DNA of 64,000 nucleotides, taken from NCBI RefSeq assembly GCF_003977755.1, contig NZ_RQWN01000002.1, positions 1,054,001 to 1,118,000 of the forward strand, given 5' to 3'. Position 1 is the stretch's first letter. Each line of letters opens with the position of its first letter. The notes beneath the pieces are model-generated. The model was not told the DNA's origin. It saw nothing but the letters and a program-made list of their open reading frames with translations, and ran no database searches. This document shows, piece by piece, positions 63,607 to 64,000 of the stretch. The position numbers and the translations under genes were made by a program. This DNA comes from Haloterrigena salifodinae (GTDB lineage Archaea > Halobacteriota > Halobacteria > Halobacteriales > Natrialbaceae).

Positions 63607-64000
63607 CCGGACGTCAGTGTTCCCGACGCGACGTTCTCGCCGGAGGCTCCGCGAGCGCCCTCGCCGGACTCGCCGGCTGCGTCGCGGAAGGCGGCCTCGT
63701 CGGTCTCGGCGACGGCTCGAGCGGGCCGACGGTCGCCATCCTCGAGGACCGCTCCGGGACGTTCGCGCTGACGGGGACTGCCAAGTACCGAACGACGAAG
63801 CTGGCCATCGAGGAGATCAACCGCGACGGCGGGATCCTGGGCGAGGAGATCGACGTCTTCGCCCCGGACCCGCAGTCGGACAACATGCGCTACCAGGACC
63901 TCTCCCGGTACGCGATCTACCGGGAGGACGTCGACGTCATGTGGGCCGGCTACTCGAGCGCGACCCGGGAGGCGATCCGGCCGATCGTCAACGAACACGA
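63603..64000 (+). CDS. urtA: Urea/amide-type ABC transporter substrate-binding lipoprotein (3' end missing)
   Basis: A GTG at 63603 starts a frame that runs off the window after 132 codons. It begins with a twin-arginine signal (QCSRRDVLAG) and lipobox (AGLAGC), so the protein is exported and lipid-anchored. The mature part matches the Leu/Ile/Val-type periplasmic-binding fold of UrtA/FmdD: VAILEDRSGTFALTGTAKY, TTKLAIEEINRDGGILGEEI, DPQSDNMRYQDLSRYAI and WAGYSSATREAIRPIVNEH. Beside a urease operon, urea is the likely ligand; short amides are the alternative. The rest of an urt operon should follow outside the window. Confidence 0.75.
   Translation, partial: MTGRQCSRRDVLAGGSASALAGLAGCVAEGGLVGLGDGSSGPTVAILEDRSGTFALTGTAKYRTTKLAIEEINRDGGILGEEIDVFAPDPQSDNMRYQDLSRYAIYREDVDVMWAGYSSATREAIRPIVNEH

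Overview
The window is chromosomal DNA of a haloarchaeon. The sequence is GC-rich, almost every predicted protein is strongly acidic, lipoproteins carry twin-arginine signals with a lipobox, there are halocyanin-type copper proteins and a HalX response regulator, and the L1-L10-L12 ribosomal operon is archaeal. Many genes show a TATA-like box centred about 26-27 bp before the start codon, the geometry of leaderless haloarchaeal transcripts; I used this to choose starts. Gene content (urease, ATP-type PEP carboxykinase, BluB, archaetidylserine synthase) fits a member of the Natrialbales (Natrinema/Haloterrigena/Halopiger-like), but genus is inference.

Layout. 1-2081: end of the sufB-sufD iron-sulfur assembly genes. 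2219-9578: a ribbon-helix-helix protein, a ferritin-like protein next to a SirR/DtxR regulator, a phospholipase D surface protein, a HEAT-repeat protein, archaetidylserine synthase and a blue-copper lipoprotein. 9938-12787: PEP carboxykinase and small conserved genes (HEWD protein, CutA). 12878-18298: L11, then an array of hairpin repeats, a metallo-beta-lactamase hydrolase and a membrane protein, then L1-L10-L12. 18387-24443: HAD hydrolase, a DUF429 remnant, a TctA-type permease, a lactonase/iron-alcohol-dehydrogenase operon, a BtpA-like protein and BluB. 24578-30852: SDR enzyme, a LuxC-like reductase paired with an adenylate-forming enzyme, a sodium:solute symporter with its DUF3311 partner, and an old yellow enzyme. 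30985-39188: copper protein, MscS channel, thioredoxin-like protein, Lrp regulator plus aminotransferase, Eis-like acetyltransferase and an ornithine-cyclodeaminase homologue. 39341-44933: a degenerate sensor kinase facing a HalX regulator, purL and a TetR regulator. 45025-48513: an AT-rich lipoprotein gene, then an HxlR-pirin-flavoprotein cluster with two near-identical palindromic operators, and RNase HI. 48609-56771: SRPBCC protein, an ABC exporter operon containing a permease fused to a PrsW-like protease domain, aldo-keto reductase, a winged-helix regulator with a 24-bp palindrome, and a glycosyltransferase. 56870-62525: complete urease operon ureBCAGDEF on the minus strand. 62526-63466: AT-rich spacer. 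63603-64000: the first part of a urea/amide-type ABC substrate-binding lipoprotein, reached through two overlapping micro-ORFs.

The most interesting signals are: (1) an AiiA-type lactonase translationally coupled to a GHB-type iron alcohol dehydrogenase, the same enzyme pair as the bacterial Blc gamma-butyrolactone pathway; (2) alternating hairpin repeats, with partly compensated stems, just after rpl11; (3) micro-ORFs whose stop codons overlap the GTG start of the next gene at three loci; (4) an ABC permease-PrsW fusion; (5) a shared TTTACC-GGTAAA operator controlling a redox-type cluster; (6) a LuxC/LuxE-like fatty acid reductase module. No rRNA, tRNA, CRISPR array or intact transposon was recognised.
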